NCBI GenBank assembly: GCA_016787295.1
Contig: JAEUUX010000106.1
Coordinates: forward strand, 45,603-109,602
Origin: Chitinophagales bacterium
Lineage (GTDB): Bacteria; Bacteroidota; Bacteroidia; Chitinophagales; UBA2359
Direction: 5' to 3'
Length of the DNA stretch: 64,000 nt
Positions within the stretch are counted from its first letter, which is position 1; each line of letters begins with the position of its first letter. Under the pieces are notes generated by a model. The model made no database searches. It had not been told where the DNA came from and saw nothing but the letters and a program-made list of their open reading frames with translations. The translations under genes and the position numbers were made by a program. Below are positions 63,527-64,000 of the stretch, piece by piece.

Positions 63527-64000
63527 TATACTAAATTGAATTCAGTCTTCGGATTTTGTAAAATGGTGACAGTGTTTGAGACAAATAATTGCGGTCACAA
63601 AAGACGCACATCTGCTTACACTATTTTCGCTGTCCGAAATAGTGCTGTTTCGGTCGTTGAGGCATGAAAGTGACGGCTAAACAGACAAAAAACGATAATT
63701 GCCTCAACGATTGCCTACATTTTGTGGTAGCTAATGTGGAAAAACAGCCAAAATGCCTACGATTCTGCTTGCTACCACAAAATTAAGCAAAGACCACAGC
63801 ACGCCGGACGAATCCACTCGAAAAAGAACACCCTTTTTTGCTGCTTTTTTGGGTGAGCAAAAAAGCAGAATCACCATTTGTCACTTACGATAATAGTATT
63901 TGGAGGAACGACAAATAGTGGTTAATTGATGTTATATCTTGGTGCGAGTGCGTGACATCGTCTATTATCAAATCCGAGAAGTATTTTCAATTCAGTATAT
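63527..64000. mobile_element. MITE-like palindrome-rich element at the right edge
   Basis: TATACTAAATTGAA at 63527 and the reverse complement of the last bases (TATACTGAATTGAA) start a pair of terminal inverted repeats that agree at 26 of 35 positions, ending CGGATTT. Inside are four hairpins: CACTATTTTCG/CGAAATAGTG (63619-63644), TCGTTGAGGCA/TGCCTCAACGA (63654-63664/63700-63710), TTTTGTGGTAGC/GCTACCACAAAA near 63719-63782, and CTGCTTTTTTG/CAAAAAAGCAG (63841-63868). No credible gene is present. The right end coincides with the window edge, so the true boundary is uncertain. Confidence 0.6.

Overview
This window comes from a member of the Bacteroidota, most likely a Saprospirae or Chitinophagales-type gliding lineage; I infer this from gene content and signals, not from a database search. 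The evidence is type IX secretion (T9SS) C-terminal sorting domains, a gldC gene, DUF3857 and BatA proteins, many lipoproteins with short signal peptides, no Shine-Dalgarno sequences, and the Bacteroidota promoter -7 box TAnnTTTG in front of most transcription units. Base composition is moderately A+T-rich. I saw no tRNA, rRNA or CRISPR array.

Layout. 0-3 kb: cut-off Uma2-like gene, TPR protein and a T9SS-exported repeat protein, all on the minus strand. 3.2-9.9 kb (plus): GNAT acetyltransferase, CvpA protein, class I FBP aldolase, a protein with a triple-repeat promoter region, coenzyme-B12 mutase large subunit and the muramidase NamZ. 9.96-10.98 kb: three perfectly spaced 328-bp tandem repeats, each holding a long imperfect palindrome. 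11.2-14 kb: exported thioredoxin-like protein, diheme peroxidase, HMA metal-binding protein, DCC protein. 14-18 kb (minus): an operon of an unknown membrane protein, two SPOR-like proteins and gldC. 18-23.5 kb (minus): comM, sbcD, an NlpE-like lipoprotein, an ABC-F ATPase. 23.6-24.2 kb: a gene-poor stretch with hairpins, a minus-strand terminator and a possible tiny membrane peptide. 24.2-26 kb: an ECF sigma factor broken by an in-frame TAG, a linked small gene, a mechanosensitive channel.

26-30 kb (minus): a pair of DUF3857/transglutaminase paralogues, one lacking the catalytic Cys. 30.4-32 kb: a stand-alone phage-tail-collar protein, a possible Cys-rich 28-residue peptide and a membrane protein. 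32.3-36 kb: a large reprolysin-like metalloprotease. 36.4-39 kb: CBS protein and a LVIVD lipoprotein operon. 39.6-42.5 kb: BatA protein and bifunctional nuclease. 42.5-49.1 kb (minus): beta-barrel protein, lipoprotein, DUF1501 protein, PH-like protein and a GH3/serine-hydrolase fusion.

50.5-54.7 kb: ileS. The normal C-terminus has been replaced by about 290 residues of visibly more A+T-rich, differently coded sequence. A decayed remnant of the original ileS 3' end and its terminator lie directly downstream. This is the most unusual locus in the window and the best candidate for an undescribed element or system.

54.8-57.4 kb (minus): a five-gene operon from an FtsL-like gene to a gamma-carbonic anhydrase. 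57.5-63.5 kb (plus): glycosyltransferase, lipoprotein, MacB-type permease, S41 protease and MbnP-like protein. The last 474 bases look like a palindrome-rich MITE bounded by imperfect terminal inverted repeats.
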